A stretch of 19,799 nucleotides of DNA from JANRKF01 sp964518725 (GTDB lineage: Bacteria; Pseudomonadota; Alphaproteobacteria; Rickettsiales; SXRF01): the NCBI GenBank assembly GCA_964518725.1, contig CAZFKP010000033.1:1-19799 (forward strand), read 5' to 3'. Both the position numbers and the translations under genes were made by a program. The notes under the pieces were generated by a model. The model did not search any database, was not told where the DNA came from, and worked only from the letters and a program-made list of their open reading frames with translations. Positions 13,282 through 19,799 of the stretch are shown in pieces; positions within the stretch are counted from its first letter, which is position 1; every line of letters begins with the position of its first letter.

Positions 13282-15804
13282 TTAAACGCTGCGTGCGACT
13301 TCTTCGACTTCGAAACATTCGATCTGATCGCCGATGCGGATGTCTTCATAATTTTCAAATGCCATGCCGCATTCGAGGCCGTTCTTCACTTCCTTCACCT
13401 CGTCCTTGAAGCGTTTCAGCGTTTTCAGCGTGCCTTCATGGATCACGACGTTATCGCGCAGCAGGCGCACTTTGCAGCCACGCTTGATCAGCCCATCCGT
13501 GACCATGCATCCAGCCACCTTGCCATATTTGGTGATGCTGAACACTTCGCGGATTTCGGCGTAACCCAGGAAATTCTCCTGCAGCGTCGGCGACAGCATC
13601 CCCGAAAGGGCAGCCTTCACATCATCCACCACGTTATAAATGATCGAATAGTAGCGGATATTGATCTTCTCGCGGCTCGCAATTTCCTTGGCTTTCGCCG
13701 TGGCGCGCACGTTGAACGCGATGATCATCGCCCCGGTCGCTTTCGCCAGCGTAATGTCGGACTCGGTGATACCGCCAACGCCGGAATGCAGCGTGCGGAC
13801 GGTGACTTCCTCGGTGGTGAATTTAGCAAGCGAGCCGACGATGGCCTCCGCCGAGCCCTGTACGTCCGCCTTGATGATGACGGGCAGCTCTTTGGCATTG
13901 GTGCCGGCAGCTTCGCCGAACAGGCTGTCCATCGTGCGGGCGCTGGCAACCACGTTTTGTTCGCGGATGCGGCGGGCGCGGTATTCAGCAATATCACGGG
14001 CGGCTTTTTCGTTTTCGACGACGGAGAATGTATCGCCCGCTTCCGGCGCAAGGTTCAGGCCGAGAATCTGCACCGGCATGCCAGGAATGGCGGATTTGAG
14101 GGCGGCGCCCTTATCGTCGATCAGCATCCGCACTTTGCCGTAAGCCGGGCCAGCAACCACCACATCACCAACATTGAGCGTGCCCTTTTGCACCAGAACC
14201 GTGGTGACAACACCCTTGCCCTGGTCGAGCTTGGCTTCGACGACCACACCGGCAGCGGCGCGATCGGGATTGGCGGTGAGCTCCAGCACTTCCGCTTGCA
14301 GCAGGATGGTTTCCACCAGCTTATCGAGATTCTGTCCGGTTTTCGCGGAGACTTCCACCACCATGATATCGCCGCCGAATTCTTCCGGCACCAGCTCATG
14401 CTGCATCAGCTCCTGCTTCACGCGGTTCGCATCGGCGCCGGGCTTGTCGATTTTATTGACCGCCACAATAATCGGCACACCGGCCGCTTTCGCGTGGCTG
14501 ATGGCTTCTTTCGTTTGCGCCATGATGCCGTCATCCGCCGCTACCACCAGGATGACGATATCGGTGATCTTCGCGCCGCGGGCGCGCATAGCGGTGAAGG
14601 CTTCGTGGCCGGGGGTATCGAGGAAGGTGATTTTCTGGCCGCCTTCTACCGCCACCTGATAGGCTCCGATATGCTGGGTGATACCGCCAGCTTCCTTGGC
14701 AACCACGTCGGTTTTACGAAGCGCATCCAGCAGTGAGGTTTTACCATGGTCAACGTGCCCCATGATGGTGACGACCGGCGGACGCGGTTCTTGCGCGCCT
14801 TCGGGTTCGTTGGAATCGTCGCTTAAGATGTTTTCCACATCGCCTTCAGTTACACGCTTAAATTTATGGCCGAATTCACCGACCACCAGCTCGGCGGTAT
14901 CGGCATCGATCGATTGGTTGGCGGTCGCCATCACCCCAAGTTTCATCAGGGTGCGGATCACATCCACTGCACGCTCGGCCATACGGTTGGCGAGTTCCTG
15001 CACAGTGATGGTTTCGGGAATCACTACATCGCGAATCACCTTTTCCGCCGGCCCGGTGTTGCCTTGCATTTTCTTCAGCGCTTTTTCACGCTGGCGGCGC
15101 ATCGAAGCGAGTGAGCGAACGCGGGTTTCCTCAATATTGGAAAGCGCCTGCACCACGGTAATCTTGCCCGACGAGCGGCGATCATCACCAACACGGAGCT
15201 TAAGCTTGCCGGCTTTATTGTTCTTCTCGGCGCGCTCATCAACCTCATCGTTCGGAACCACCGACTTTGGTGGGCGAGCCGGGCCGTTCAGCGGTGCGGC
15301 CAGATTGACGTTGGTTTTATCGCGAATCGCCGCCGCTTCTGCCCCAATCGGTTTTTTAGGGCGGACAATGCCGGAGGACGGCTCCTGGCGCTCACGGCCT
15401 TCTACTGCAGGAGTAGACGGCACATTCGGCTCTTCGGCACTTTCCTCCGCTGAAGATGTATCGGCGCGGCGCGGCGTAGGCGGAGCGGCCTTGAAATGCT
15501 CTTCCGCCGTTTTCAACGCCTTCATGCGAGCCTGCTGCTCATCCTGCGTCAGGCGGCGCATGCCTTCGTCCTGCACCGGGTGCGGAGCAGCGGCACTGAC
15601 CGGCGCAAATGCCGGCTTCACCTCAACCATGCCGGCAGCTCCCTGCTGGAAGGTGCGCGTACGCTTGACTTCCACCGTCACGGATTTGGAGCGCCCATGG
15701 GTAAAGTTCTGCTTCACCTTACCGCTTTCAACGGTTTTGGTGAGTGACAGTTTGCCTGGGTTTGCTACCTTCAGCGTGTCTTTTTTTGAGCTTTCATCGG
15801 TCAT
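13282..15804 (-). CDS. infB: Translation initiation factor IF-2
   Basis: IF-2 is the GTPase that brings fMet-tRNA to the 30S subunit and promotes subunit joining. The 840-residue product has a long charged N-terminal region (1-260) with the IF2-associated segment typical of alphaproteobacteria (LSLTKTVESGKVKQNF at 19-34), an IF2_N domain (TITVQELANRMAERAVDVIRTLM at about 265-287) and the G domain: G1 GHVDHGKT at 349-356, G2 GGITQHIG at 373-380, G3 DTPGH at 396-400, G4 NKID at 450-453, and G5 SAKTG. Domains II, III and IV follow to the C-terminus (VTDGLIKRGCKVRLLRD, fMet-binding region). No strong SD is seen before the ATG at 15804. The gene follows nusA by 52 bases with no ylxR between them. 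Internal in-frame starts could give a shorter isoform, as in E. coli. Confidence 0.97.
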   Translation of the reverse strand: MTDESSKKDTLKVANPGKLSLTKTVESGKVKQNFTHGRSKSVTVEVKRTRTFQQGAAGMVEVKPAFAPVSAAAPHPVQDEGMRRLTQDEQQARMKALKTAEEHFKAAPPTPRRADTSSAEESAEEPNVPSTPAVEGRERQEPSSGIVRPKKPIGAEAAAIRDKTNVNLAAPLNGPARPPKSVVPNDEVDERAEKNNKAGKLKLRVGDDRRSSGKITVVQALSNIEETRVRSLASMRRQREKALKKMQGNTGPAEKVIRDVVIPETITVQELANRMAERAVDVIRTLMKLGVMATANQSIDADTAELVVGEFGHKFKRVTEGDVENILSDDSNEPEGAQEPRPPVVTIMGHVDHGKTSLLDALRKTDVVAKEAGGITQHIGAYQVAVEGGQKITFLDTPGHEAFTAMRARGAKITDIVILVVAADDGIMAQTKEAISHAKAAGVPIIVAVNKIDKPGADANRVKQELMQHELVPEEFGGDIMVVEVSAKTGQNLDKLVETILLQAEVLELTANPDRAAAGVVVEAKLDQGKGVVTTVLVQKGTLNVGDVVVAGPAYGKVRMLIDDKGAALKSAIPGMPVQILGLNLAPEAGDTFSVVENEKAARDIAEYRARRIREQNVVASARTMDSLFGEAAGTNAKELPVIIKADVQGSAEAIVGSLAKFTTEEVTVRTLHSGVGGITESDITLAKATGAMIIAFNVRATAKAKEIASREKINIRYYSIIYNVVDDVKAALSGMLSPTLQENFLGYAEIREVFSITKYGKVAGCMVTDGLIKRGCKVRLLRDNVVIHEGTLKTLKRFKDEVKEVKNGLECGMAFENYEDIRIGDQIECFEVEEVARSV

Positions 15805-15856
15805 AGGGCTGTAGCTTATACTCTCTTTGTTGCAGTCAGACTAGCATTTAATCGAA

Positions 15857-16350
15857 TTAATACGCAACCTCGCGGGCTTTCATGATAAGTGCGCCTGCGT
15901 CGTCAAAGCTGATCGCGTCTTCCGGCAGGATTTCCAGCAATTCATCGGTCGCAAGGTCAGCGAAATCAGTGAGTGTCAGCACTTTATTGTTCCCCAGCGC
16001 CATCAGCCACTCGGACGAAATGCCCTCGAAATTCATGAGCGAGGCATCCATACCGAGTTCTGCAAGCTTCTTCTGGGTTTCTTCCTGCTTGGCCTTGAGC
16101 CAACCTTGAGCGCGGTTATGGAGCTCTTCGGCCACCGACTCGTCAAACCCTTCGATTGCCGCCATGTCTTCCACCGGAATGAAAGCCACTTCCTCAACCG
16201 AGGTGAACCCTTCGGTCACCAGCAGCTGGGCAATGACTTCTTCGACGTTCAGCGCTTCGACGAACAGTTCAGACAGGGTGTTGAACTCTTCCGCGCGGCG
16301 CTCGGATTCGGTCGCTTCGGTCAGGATATCAATGTTCCAACCGGTGAGCT
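15857..16350 (-). pseudogene. nusA: NusA C-terminal part, out of frame with the rest of nusA
   Basis: Translated from the base after the GCGAG repeat, this frame continues NusA without a gap: LTGWNIDILTEATESE, then the acidic AR-type helix-hairpin-helix repeats (VEEVIAQLLVTEGFTSVEEVA, AAIEGFDESVAEELHNRA, ALGNNKVLTLTDFADLATDELLE). In E. coli these repeats bind the RNA polymerase alpha C-terminal domain and lambda N. The only internal start is a GTG at 16219, without a clear SD, so separate expression is doubtful. Removing one 5-base unit joins this to the upstream part and gives 513 residues, a normal length. Either the C-terminal domains are lost here or the sequence has an error. Confidence 0.85.
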
Positions 16351-17403
16351 GCGAGGCGAGGCGAGGCGCACGTTCTGGCCACGGCGGCCAATGGCAAGCG
16401 ACAGCTGGTCATCCGGCACCACCACTTCGACGCGGGCTTTATTTTCGTCGATCACCACTTTCGACACTTCCGCCGAGGACAGCGCATTGACGATGAAGGT
16501 CGCATAATCCGGCGACCATTCGACGATGTCGATTTTCTCGCCCTGGAGTTCGCCTACCACAGCCTGCACACGGGAACCGCGCACACCAACGCAAGAGAGC
16601 ACGGGATTCACGCTGCCATCGTTCGAGAATACAGCGATTTTTGCGCGGCTGCCAGGGTCACGGGCGACGGCTTTTACTTCAATGATGCCATCATAGATTT
16701 CCGGCACTTCCTGCGCGAACAGGCGGGCGACGAAGCCCGGATGGATGCGGGAGAGGAAAATCTGCGGGCCGGTGCGCTCGCGGCGGACATCGGCGATGTA
16801 GGCACGGATGCGATCGCCGGTACGGAACACTTCCCTCGGGATGAGCTCATCACGGCGGATCATCGCCTCGGTGCGGCCGAAATCGACGATCACATTGCCA
16901 TATTCCACACGCTTGACGGTGCCGGAAACAATTTCGCCGATCTTGTCCTTGAACTCGTCAAACTGCTTGTCGCGCTCGGCATCGCGGACTTTTTGCAGCA
17001 CCACCTGTTTGGCGGTCTGAGCGGCCACGCGACCAAAATCAATCGGCGGCAGGCGATCGCTGATTTCGGTGCCGATCTCAGCGTTTTTGTCGATTTTCTT
17101 TGCGTCTTTCAGGCGAAGCTGGGTGTGGTCGTTAAACTCAAACGGCGCATCCTCAGTGCCGCCATTCTCCGCATCATTGTCGGAAACCACCGTACGCACA
17201 CGGTGCAGCTTGATTTCGCCGGTTTTTCTGTCGATATGGGCGCGGATATCGTGCTCATGGCCGTATTTGCGGCGTCCGGCCACCTGGATCGATTGTTCCA
17301 TCGCCTCCAGGATCGACTCCCGGGACAGCCCCTTCTCGCGGGCAACCGCGTCGGCGATCTGCAATAATTCCGTGCTACCATAAATAGACTGTGCGGCACC
17401 CAT
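16321..17403 (-). CDS. nusA: Transcription termination/antitermination factor NusA, N-terminal part truncated by a frameshift
   Basis: NusA binds RNA polymerase and controls pausing, termination and rRNA antitermination. As read here the product is 360 residues: the N-terminal polymerase-binding domain (1-130), S1 (about 130-200, IVSGTVKRVEYGNVIVDFG), KH1 (VGVRGSRVQAVVGEL) and KH2 (SLAIGRRGQNVRLAS). It then leaves frame and ends after 12 foreign residues (PRSSPVGTLIS). The cause is a third copy of GCGAG at 16351-16365; two copies would restore VRLASQLTGW. The truncated protein resembles the short NusA of B. subtilis, which lacks the C-terminal repeats, so it might work. The start is ATG 17403, with an AAGGAG SD 8 bases upstream; an in-frame GTG at 17412 overlaps that SD and is rejected. 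The gene follows rimP by 12 bases. Confidence 0.9.
   Translation of the reverse strand: MGAAQSIYGSTELLQIADAVAREKGLSRESILEAMEQSIQVAGRRKYGHEHDIRAHIDRKTGEIKLHRVRTVVSDNDAENGGTEDAPFEFNDHTQLRLKDAKKIDKNAEIGTEISDRLPPIDFGRVAAQTAKQVVLQKVRDAERDKQFDEFKDKIGEIVSGTVKRVEYGNVIVDFGRTEAMIRRDELIPREVFRTGDRIRAYIADVRRERTGPQIFLSRIHPGFVARLFAQEVPEIYDGIIEVKAVARDPGSRAKIAVFSNDGSVNPVLSCVGVRGSRVQAVVGELQGEKIDIVEWSPDYATFIVNALSSAEVSKVVIDENKARVEVVVPDDQLSLAIGRRGQNVRLASPRSSPVGTLIS
16351..16365 (-). repeat. Three tandem copies of GCGAG that break the nusA frame
   Basis: The plus strand reads GCGAG three times, then GCGCACG. With two copies the minus strand codes V-R-L-A-S-Q-L, exactly the conserved NusA KH2 end. The third copy adds 5 bases and shifts the frame. 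Slippage on a 5-base unit is a simple explanation. Confidence 0.9.
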
Positions 17404-17411
17404 AATATTCA

Positions 17412-17417
17412 CTCCTT
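17412..17417 (-). promoter_or_regulatory. Shine-Dalgarno site that sets the nusA start at 17403
   Basis: AAGGAG on the minus strand lies 8 bases before ATG 17401-17403 and overlaps both the rimP stop and an in-frame GTG at 17410-17412. The GTG cannot be the start if this SD is used, so NusA begins MGAAQSIYG. Confidence 0.65.
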
Positions 17418-17925
17418 AATTAGCAAGTTTAGATTCGTGTTTTTGTTGTTTCATAAAAGACTTCACCAGCTCATCCGTCATCACGAGCTTTGCGCTCCGG
17501 ATGTTGGAAAAGACGACTTCCGTTTCGCCATTCTCATCAGCGAGGGTTATTTTACCAGCGGCAGCCGCCGCGATTTTACTGCGGAACCGCTTGCGCCCGG
17601 CAATCGGGATCAGCGTTTCCAGCTTGATTTCATAACCAATATGCCGGACATAATCTTCAAACGTAATGAGCGGGCGGTCGATACCCGGCGAGCATACCTC
17701 AAGATTATAGGCGGTGGTAATAGGGTCTTCCACATCCAGCAGCGCCGAAACGGTACGGCTGATGCCGGCGCAATCGTCAAAGCTCATGATGCGGCCATCG
17801 ATACGCTCCGCCATCACGGAAAGTGTTTTGCGCTTACCGTCCATCAGCTTCAACTGCACAATGCGGTAGCCCATCGCTTCCAGCGACGGTGACACCATGC
17901 CCACTATTTTTTCTGCAATATCCAT
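17416..17925 (-). CDS. rimP: Ribosome maturation factor RimP
   Basis: RimP is needed for efficient 30S maturation, helping S19-containing head assembly. The 169-residue product has the two-domain layout: an N-terminal alpha/beta domain (about 8-88: MGYRIVQLKLMDGKRKTLSVMAER, DDCAGISRTVSALLDVEDPI) followed by the family signature YNLEVCSPGIDRPL at about 95-108 and a C-terminal Sm-like barrel (about 110-160). It is the first gene of the rimP-nusA-infB operon, the usual position. The start at 17925 is the only good one at the conserved N-terminus. A candidate promoter and a leader hairpin lie upstream at 17954-18012. Confidence 0.95.
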   Translation of the reverse strand: MDIAEKIVGMVSPSLEAMGYRIVQLKLMDGKRKTLSVMAERIDGRIMSFDDCAGISRTVSALLDVEDPITTAYNLEVCSPGIDRPLITFEDYVRHIGYEIKLETLIPIAGRKRFRSKIAAAAAGKITLADENGETEVVFSNIRSAKLVMTDELVKSFMKQQKHESKLAN

Positions 17926-17953
17926 TGTCCTGCGGCTAAAAAAAGCAAAAAGA

Positions 17954-17976
17954 AAAGGCGGGACGTGCCCACCTTT
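17954..17976 (-). terminator. Terminator-like hairpin in the rimP leader
   Basis: On the minus strand AAAGGTGGG (17976-17968) pairs with CCCGCCTTT (17962-17954) around CACGT, nine pairs including one G-U. It is followed by a T-rich tract (17953-17938: T, C, five T, G, C, seven T). It lies between the candidate rimP promoter and the rimP start and looks like an intrinsic terminator. As the predicted transcript start is only about 2 bases before it, a 5'-end stabilising or attenuation role is also possible. Confidence 0.6.
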
Positions 17977-17984
17977 CTTCCGGA

Positions 17985-18012
17985 GTTATAACGTATCACC
18001 CCTGTTTTGCAA
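17985..18012 (-). promoter_or_regulatory. Candidate promoter for the rimP-nusA-infB operon
   Basis: On the minus strand TTGCAA (18012-18007) and TATAAC (17990-17985) are separated by 16 bases. The expected start is near 17978, about 53 bases before rimP. The same hexamer pattern and spacing occur in the plus-strand promoter at 18064-18091. Confidence 0.6.
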
Positions 18013-18063
18013 GCGTTTTATCGACCATGACCAATATTTCATCAAAAAAGTGGAAAAAACTTT

Positions 18064-18091
18064 TTGCGCTACAGTAAAATGCGGTTATAAC
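18064..18091 (+). promoter_or_regulatory. Candidate promoter for the Ala/Pro-rich membrane protein gene
   Basis: TTGCGC (18064-18069) and TATAAC (18086-18091) are 16 bases apart. The expected transcript start is near 18098, giving a leader of about 45 bases to ATG 18144, with an AAGGAG SD at 18132-18137. Confidence 0.6.
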
Positions 18092-18143
18092 ACACTCGGT
18101 TGATACAAGACTCAACGATATTTACCATTTTAAGGAGAACTCC

Positions 18144-18551
18144 ATGAATAAGAACCTGATTTATATCATCGCAACCCTGCTCGCCGTAGTAGTTGTTGCA
18201 CTGCTGATGAAACCGCAAACCACTGAACAAACCGCACCGACCGACGCAACCTCCAGCATCACCGGCGCCGCTGAAGACGCTGCACAATCGGTGACCGATG
18301 CTGCAAAAGAAGCTGCCGATGCCGCGAAAGCAGAGGCCGATAAAGCTGCTGCCGCTGCTGCAGCCGCCGCTAATCAGGCCGCTGAAAGCGTTGAAAAAGC
18401 TATGGATGGCGCTGCCACCCCAGCTCCGGAAGCTGCTGCTTCAGCTCCAGACGCTGCCACCCCAGCTCCAGACGCTGCAATGGCTCCAGCTGAACCTGTA
18501 GCTCCAGCAGCTCCGGCTGTTGCTCCGACGCTGCCGGCACAAGGCCAATAA
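18144..18551 (+). CDS. Ala/Pro-rich protein with one N-terminal membrane anchor
   Basis: The 135-residue protein has an uncleaved-looking N-terminal hydrophobic segment (about 4-22, IYIIATLLAVVVVALLM). It then has a low-complexity extramembrane part: a Thr/Ser linker (25-40), an Ala/Lys/Asp/Glu helix with regular AAD/AAK spacing (42-88, likely a long amphipathic helix or coiled coil), and an Ala/Pro tail (90-130) built from PAPEAA, PAPDAA and PAEPVAPAAP. Such tails can span the periplasm or cell wall. It has no recognisable enzymatic domain. It has a strong AAGGAG SD, a promoter and a terminator of its own, so it is monocistronic and probably well expressed. Orientation in the membrane is uncertain: the single positive start (MNKN) favours an extracytoplasmic C-terminus. 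Similar unnamed proteins occur in alphaproteobacteria; the role is unknown. Confidence 0.7.
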   Translation: MNKNLIYIIATLLAVVVVALLMKPQTTEQTAPTDATSSITGAAEDAAQSVTDAAKEAADAAKAEADKAAAAAAAAANQAAESVEKAMDGAATPAPEAAASAPDAATPAPDAAMAPAEPVAPAAPAVAPTLPAQGQ

Positions 18552-18570
18552 GCAGAAATGCTTCTACGAA

Positions 18571-18598
18571 AAAGGGGGGCATCCGCCCCCCTTTTTTT
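18571..18598 (+). terminator. Intrinsic terminator after the Ala/Pro-rich gene
   Basis: AAAGGGGGGC (18571-18580) pairs with GCCCCCCTTT (18585-18594) around ATCC, with a seven-T run ending at 18598. It lies 20 bases after the stop codon and 17 bases before the next start, so the J-domain gene probably has separate transcription or relies on readthrough. Confidence 0.93.
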
Positions 18599-18614
18599 AT
18601 TGATAGGCAGTCAC

Positions 18615-19163
18615 ATGGTACGACGTAAAAAAGATTACGCACCTCACATCGACGATACGGACGCACCGCCCTGTGAAGCCGAAGGCTGTACGGAAAGCGG
18701 GGTTTACAAAGCTCCCAAGGGACGGCAGCGGCTGAATGAATACCGCTATTTCTGCCTCGACCATATCCGCGACTACAATAAGCAGTGGGATTATTTCTCC
18801 GGCATGAGCGGTGAGGAAATCGAAGCGTTCATGAAAGATGCCGTCACCGGGCATCGCCCGACATGGGAACGCGCGCAGAGTCTGCCGAACGCGCAAGAAA
18901 AACTCTATGCCGCGCTCAATGATTTCCTCGGCAGCTCACGCCGGAAAACAAAAGATATCCCAAAAGTCAGCGCGAAGATCCGCAAGGCACTGGTGGTCTT
19001 TGAAATCGACTATCCCTACAACGAAGCCGCCCTCAAACGTCAGTACAAGCAACTGGTTAAGCGCTACCACCCAGACAAAAACCTCGGCGATAAATTGGCC
19101 GAAGAAAAATTCAAGGCCGTAGCGAATGCCTACAAAGTGCTCCACGAACATTTGCGCGAGTAA
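18615..19163 (+). CDS. J-domain (DnaJ-like) co-chaperone with an N-terminal Cys/His motif
   Basis: The 182-residue protein ends in a J domain (about 125-182): helix II ALKRQYKQLVKRY, the HPD motif at 152-154 that stimulates DnaK ATPase, and helix III AEEKFKAVANAYKVLHEHL. The N-terminal part has C20-x4-C25 and C47-x2-H50, a possible zinc site, in the family pattern PCEAEGC, YRYFCLDHIRDYNKQWDYF and SGMSGEEIEAF. Such J proteins are common in alphaproteobacteria, often near a cobS-like gene, as here. There is no Gly/Phe or zinc-ribbon domain, so it is not DnaJ itself. The start is ATG 18615; the in-frame ATG at 18558 lies before the terminator and would add 19 residues encoded by it. The client is unknown. 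Confidence 0.85.
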   Translation: MVRRKKDYAPHIDDTDAPPCEAEGCTESGVYKAPKGRQRLNEYRYFCLDHIRDYNKQWDYFSGMSGEEIEAFMKDAVTGHRPTWERAQSLPNAQEKLYAALNDFLGSSRRKTKDIPKVSAKIRKALVVFEIDYPYNEAALKRQYKQLVKRYHPDKNLGDKLAEEKFKAVANAYKVLHEHLRE

Positions 19164-19219
19164 ATACTTGCGGCATCCACGGCAAGTTTCTATGATGCCG
19201 GCACTATCCACGGAGATCA

Positions 19220-19516
19220 ATGATGAAGGCGTCCCTAATCGCAGCTAGTGTTCTTTTCTGTTTCGCAGCCACCGCCAATGCAGCCGATGGCGGTGCCATT
19301 GATAATAGCGGCCCGTGGACGGAAATGCAGGTAAAAAAACTCTGCCATTACCGTACACAGAAAAATCCCAAAGGTGCCCAGCAATTCGCAACCTGTATGG
19401 AAAACAACCAGCGCCGGATCGGCAAACAAAAGAACCCGGAAATGATCTCAACACTCAACCATGCCGACACGTTGCTTGAGAAAAAAGCCAAAGAGAAAGC
19501 GACAACACCCCAGTGA
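19220..19516 (+). CDS. Small secreted protein of unknown function
   Basis: The 98-residue protein has a signal peptide (hydrophobic core 5-18, likely cleavage after TANA at residue 21), leaving about 77 mature residues. Two cysteines, C42 and C59, could form a disulfide in the periplasm. The C-terminus is Lys/Glu-rich (LLEKKAKEKATTPQ). The sequence TEMQVKKLCHYRTQKNPKGAQQFATC is the most distinctive part; I do not recognise a family. A GGAG site precedes two adjacent ATG codons (19220 and 19223). The stop TGA overlaps a GTG start of the CobS-like gene, which suggests coupled translation. Confidence 0.65.
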   Translation: MMKASLIAASVLFCFAATANAADGGAIDNSGPWTEMQVKKLCHYRTQKNPKGAQQFATCMENNQRRIGKQKNPEMISTLNHADTLLEKKAKEKATTPQ

Positions 19517-19799
19517 GCAAACAACCGAAAGCCTCCCCGCCAGACCAACCGGATACCATTGCCAACGCCGAAACGCTGTTCGGTGTGAAATGGCCGCACC
19601 CCCTGCCCGCTTTCTCCACCTCCGAGGAGCACGTGCCGGAAATCGACCCCGGCTATTATTTCGACCCTGAAACCACCAAGGCGATCCTCGCCGGCTTTAG
19701 CCATAACCGCCGGGTGCTGATCCAAGGCTATCACGGCACCGGGAAATCCACCCATATCGAGCAAGTGGCAGCGCGCCTCAATTGGCCATGCATCCGCAT
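19513..19799 (+). CDS. cobS: CobS-like AAA+ ATPase (cobaltochelatase small subunit type), cut by window edge
   Basis: The open frame starts at a GTG whose last two bases begin the previous TGA stop (GTGA at 19513-19516) and runs off the window, giving 95 residues. The N-terminus has the CobS layout: LFGVKWPHPLPAFS at 22-35, HVPEIDPGYYFDPETTKAIL at 40-59, and a Walker A site GYHGTGKST at 72-80 followed by HIEQVAARLNWPCIR. CobS with CobT forms the ATPase module that drives cobalt insertion by CobN; many alphaproteobacteria carry cobS-like genes even where B12 synthesis is doubtful. The rest of the ATPase domain is outside the window. A related MoxR-type ATPase is the alternative. Confidence 0.85.
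   Translation, partial: MSKQPKASPPDQPDTIANAETLFGVKWPHPLPAFSTSEEHVPEIDPGYYFDPETTKAILAGFSHNRRVLIQGYHGTGKSTHIEQVAARLNWPCIR

Noticed and set aside
13270..14736. 488-codon open frame on the plus strand, opposite infB
   Set aside because: Antisense to the conserved G domain of infB; composition is His/Arg/Phe-biased with no motifs or SD.
14678..15814. 378-codon open frame on the plus strand, opposite the infB N-terminus
   Set aside because: Ser/Arg-rich shadow of the charged IF-2 N-terminal region, with no independent signals.
17410..17412. GTG as start of nusA
   Set aside because: It overlaps the AAGGAG site that is correctly spaced for ATG 17403, and the extra residues are not conserved.

Overview
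The window reads as a chromosomal segment of an alphaproteobacterium of moderately high GC. The grounds are the rimP-nusA-infB-rbfA-truB-rpsO-pnp block, an alphaproteobacterial-type IF2 N-terminus, a J-domain protein next to a CobS-type AAA+ ATPase, and an arginine succinyltransferase pathway. The order and genus cannot be settled from the sequence. No tRNA, rRNA, CRISPR array, insertion sequence or phage gene was seen.

Region 1 (1-2625, minus strand): astC-astA-pdxH. AstC and AstA are two steps of arginine/ornithine catabolism by succinylation. The third gene, cut by the window edge, is a PdxH-type PNP/PMP oxidase whose GTG start overlaps the astA stop codon. PdxH makes PLP, the cofactor of AstC.

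Region 2 (2710-6994, minus strand): an envelope/signalling group. In transcription order it holds a secreted LapG-type (BTLCP) cysteine protease, a two-TM Cache-PAS receptor ending in an HD-GYP-like domain that has lost nearly all its metal ligands, a MotA/ExbB-like channel protein, and an OmpA/MotB-like peptidoglycan-binding partner. The last two resemble the ZorAB ion-driven motor but have no ZorC/D/E genes beside them. This cluster is the best candidate for an undescribed system: a possible c-di-GMP-type receptor linked to periplasmic proteolysis and an ion-driven envelope complex.

Region 3 (6995-7693): a 369-base AT-rich gap with two stem-loops, then a plus-strand gene for an 85-residue Lys/Ala/Pro repeat protein (histone H1-like) with its own intrinsic terminator.

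Region 4 (7692-17925, minus strand): the translation and RNA-processing operon rimP, nusA, infB, rbfA, truB, rpsO, an unrecognised 133-residue gene, pnp and nnr (NAD(P)H-hydrate repair). Spacing is tight and several Shine-Dalgarno (SD) sites lie inside the preceding gene. Two oddities stand out. nusA is frameshifted by one extra copy of a 5-base unit, which would give a NusA without its C-terminal repeats. An orphan gene sits between rpsO and pnp. The ylxR gene often found between nusA and infB is absent.

Region 5 (17926-19799): a divergent promoter region in which the candidate promoters for rimP and for the plus-strand gene share one architecture (TTGCNN, 16-base spacer, TATAAC). It is followed on the plus strand by an Ala/Pro-rich membrane-anchored protein with a strong terminator, a J-domain protein with a Cys/His motif, a small secreted protein, and the start of a CobS-like AAA+ ATPase that begins on a GTG overlapping the previous stop.
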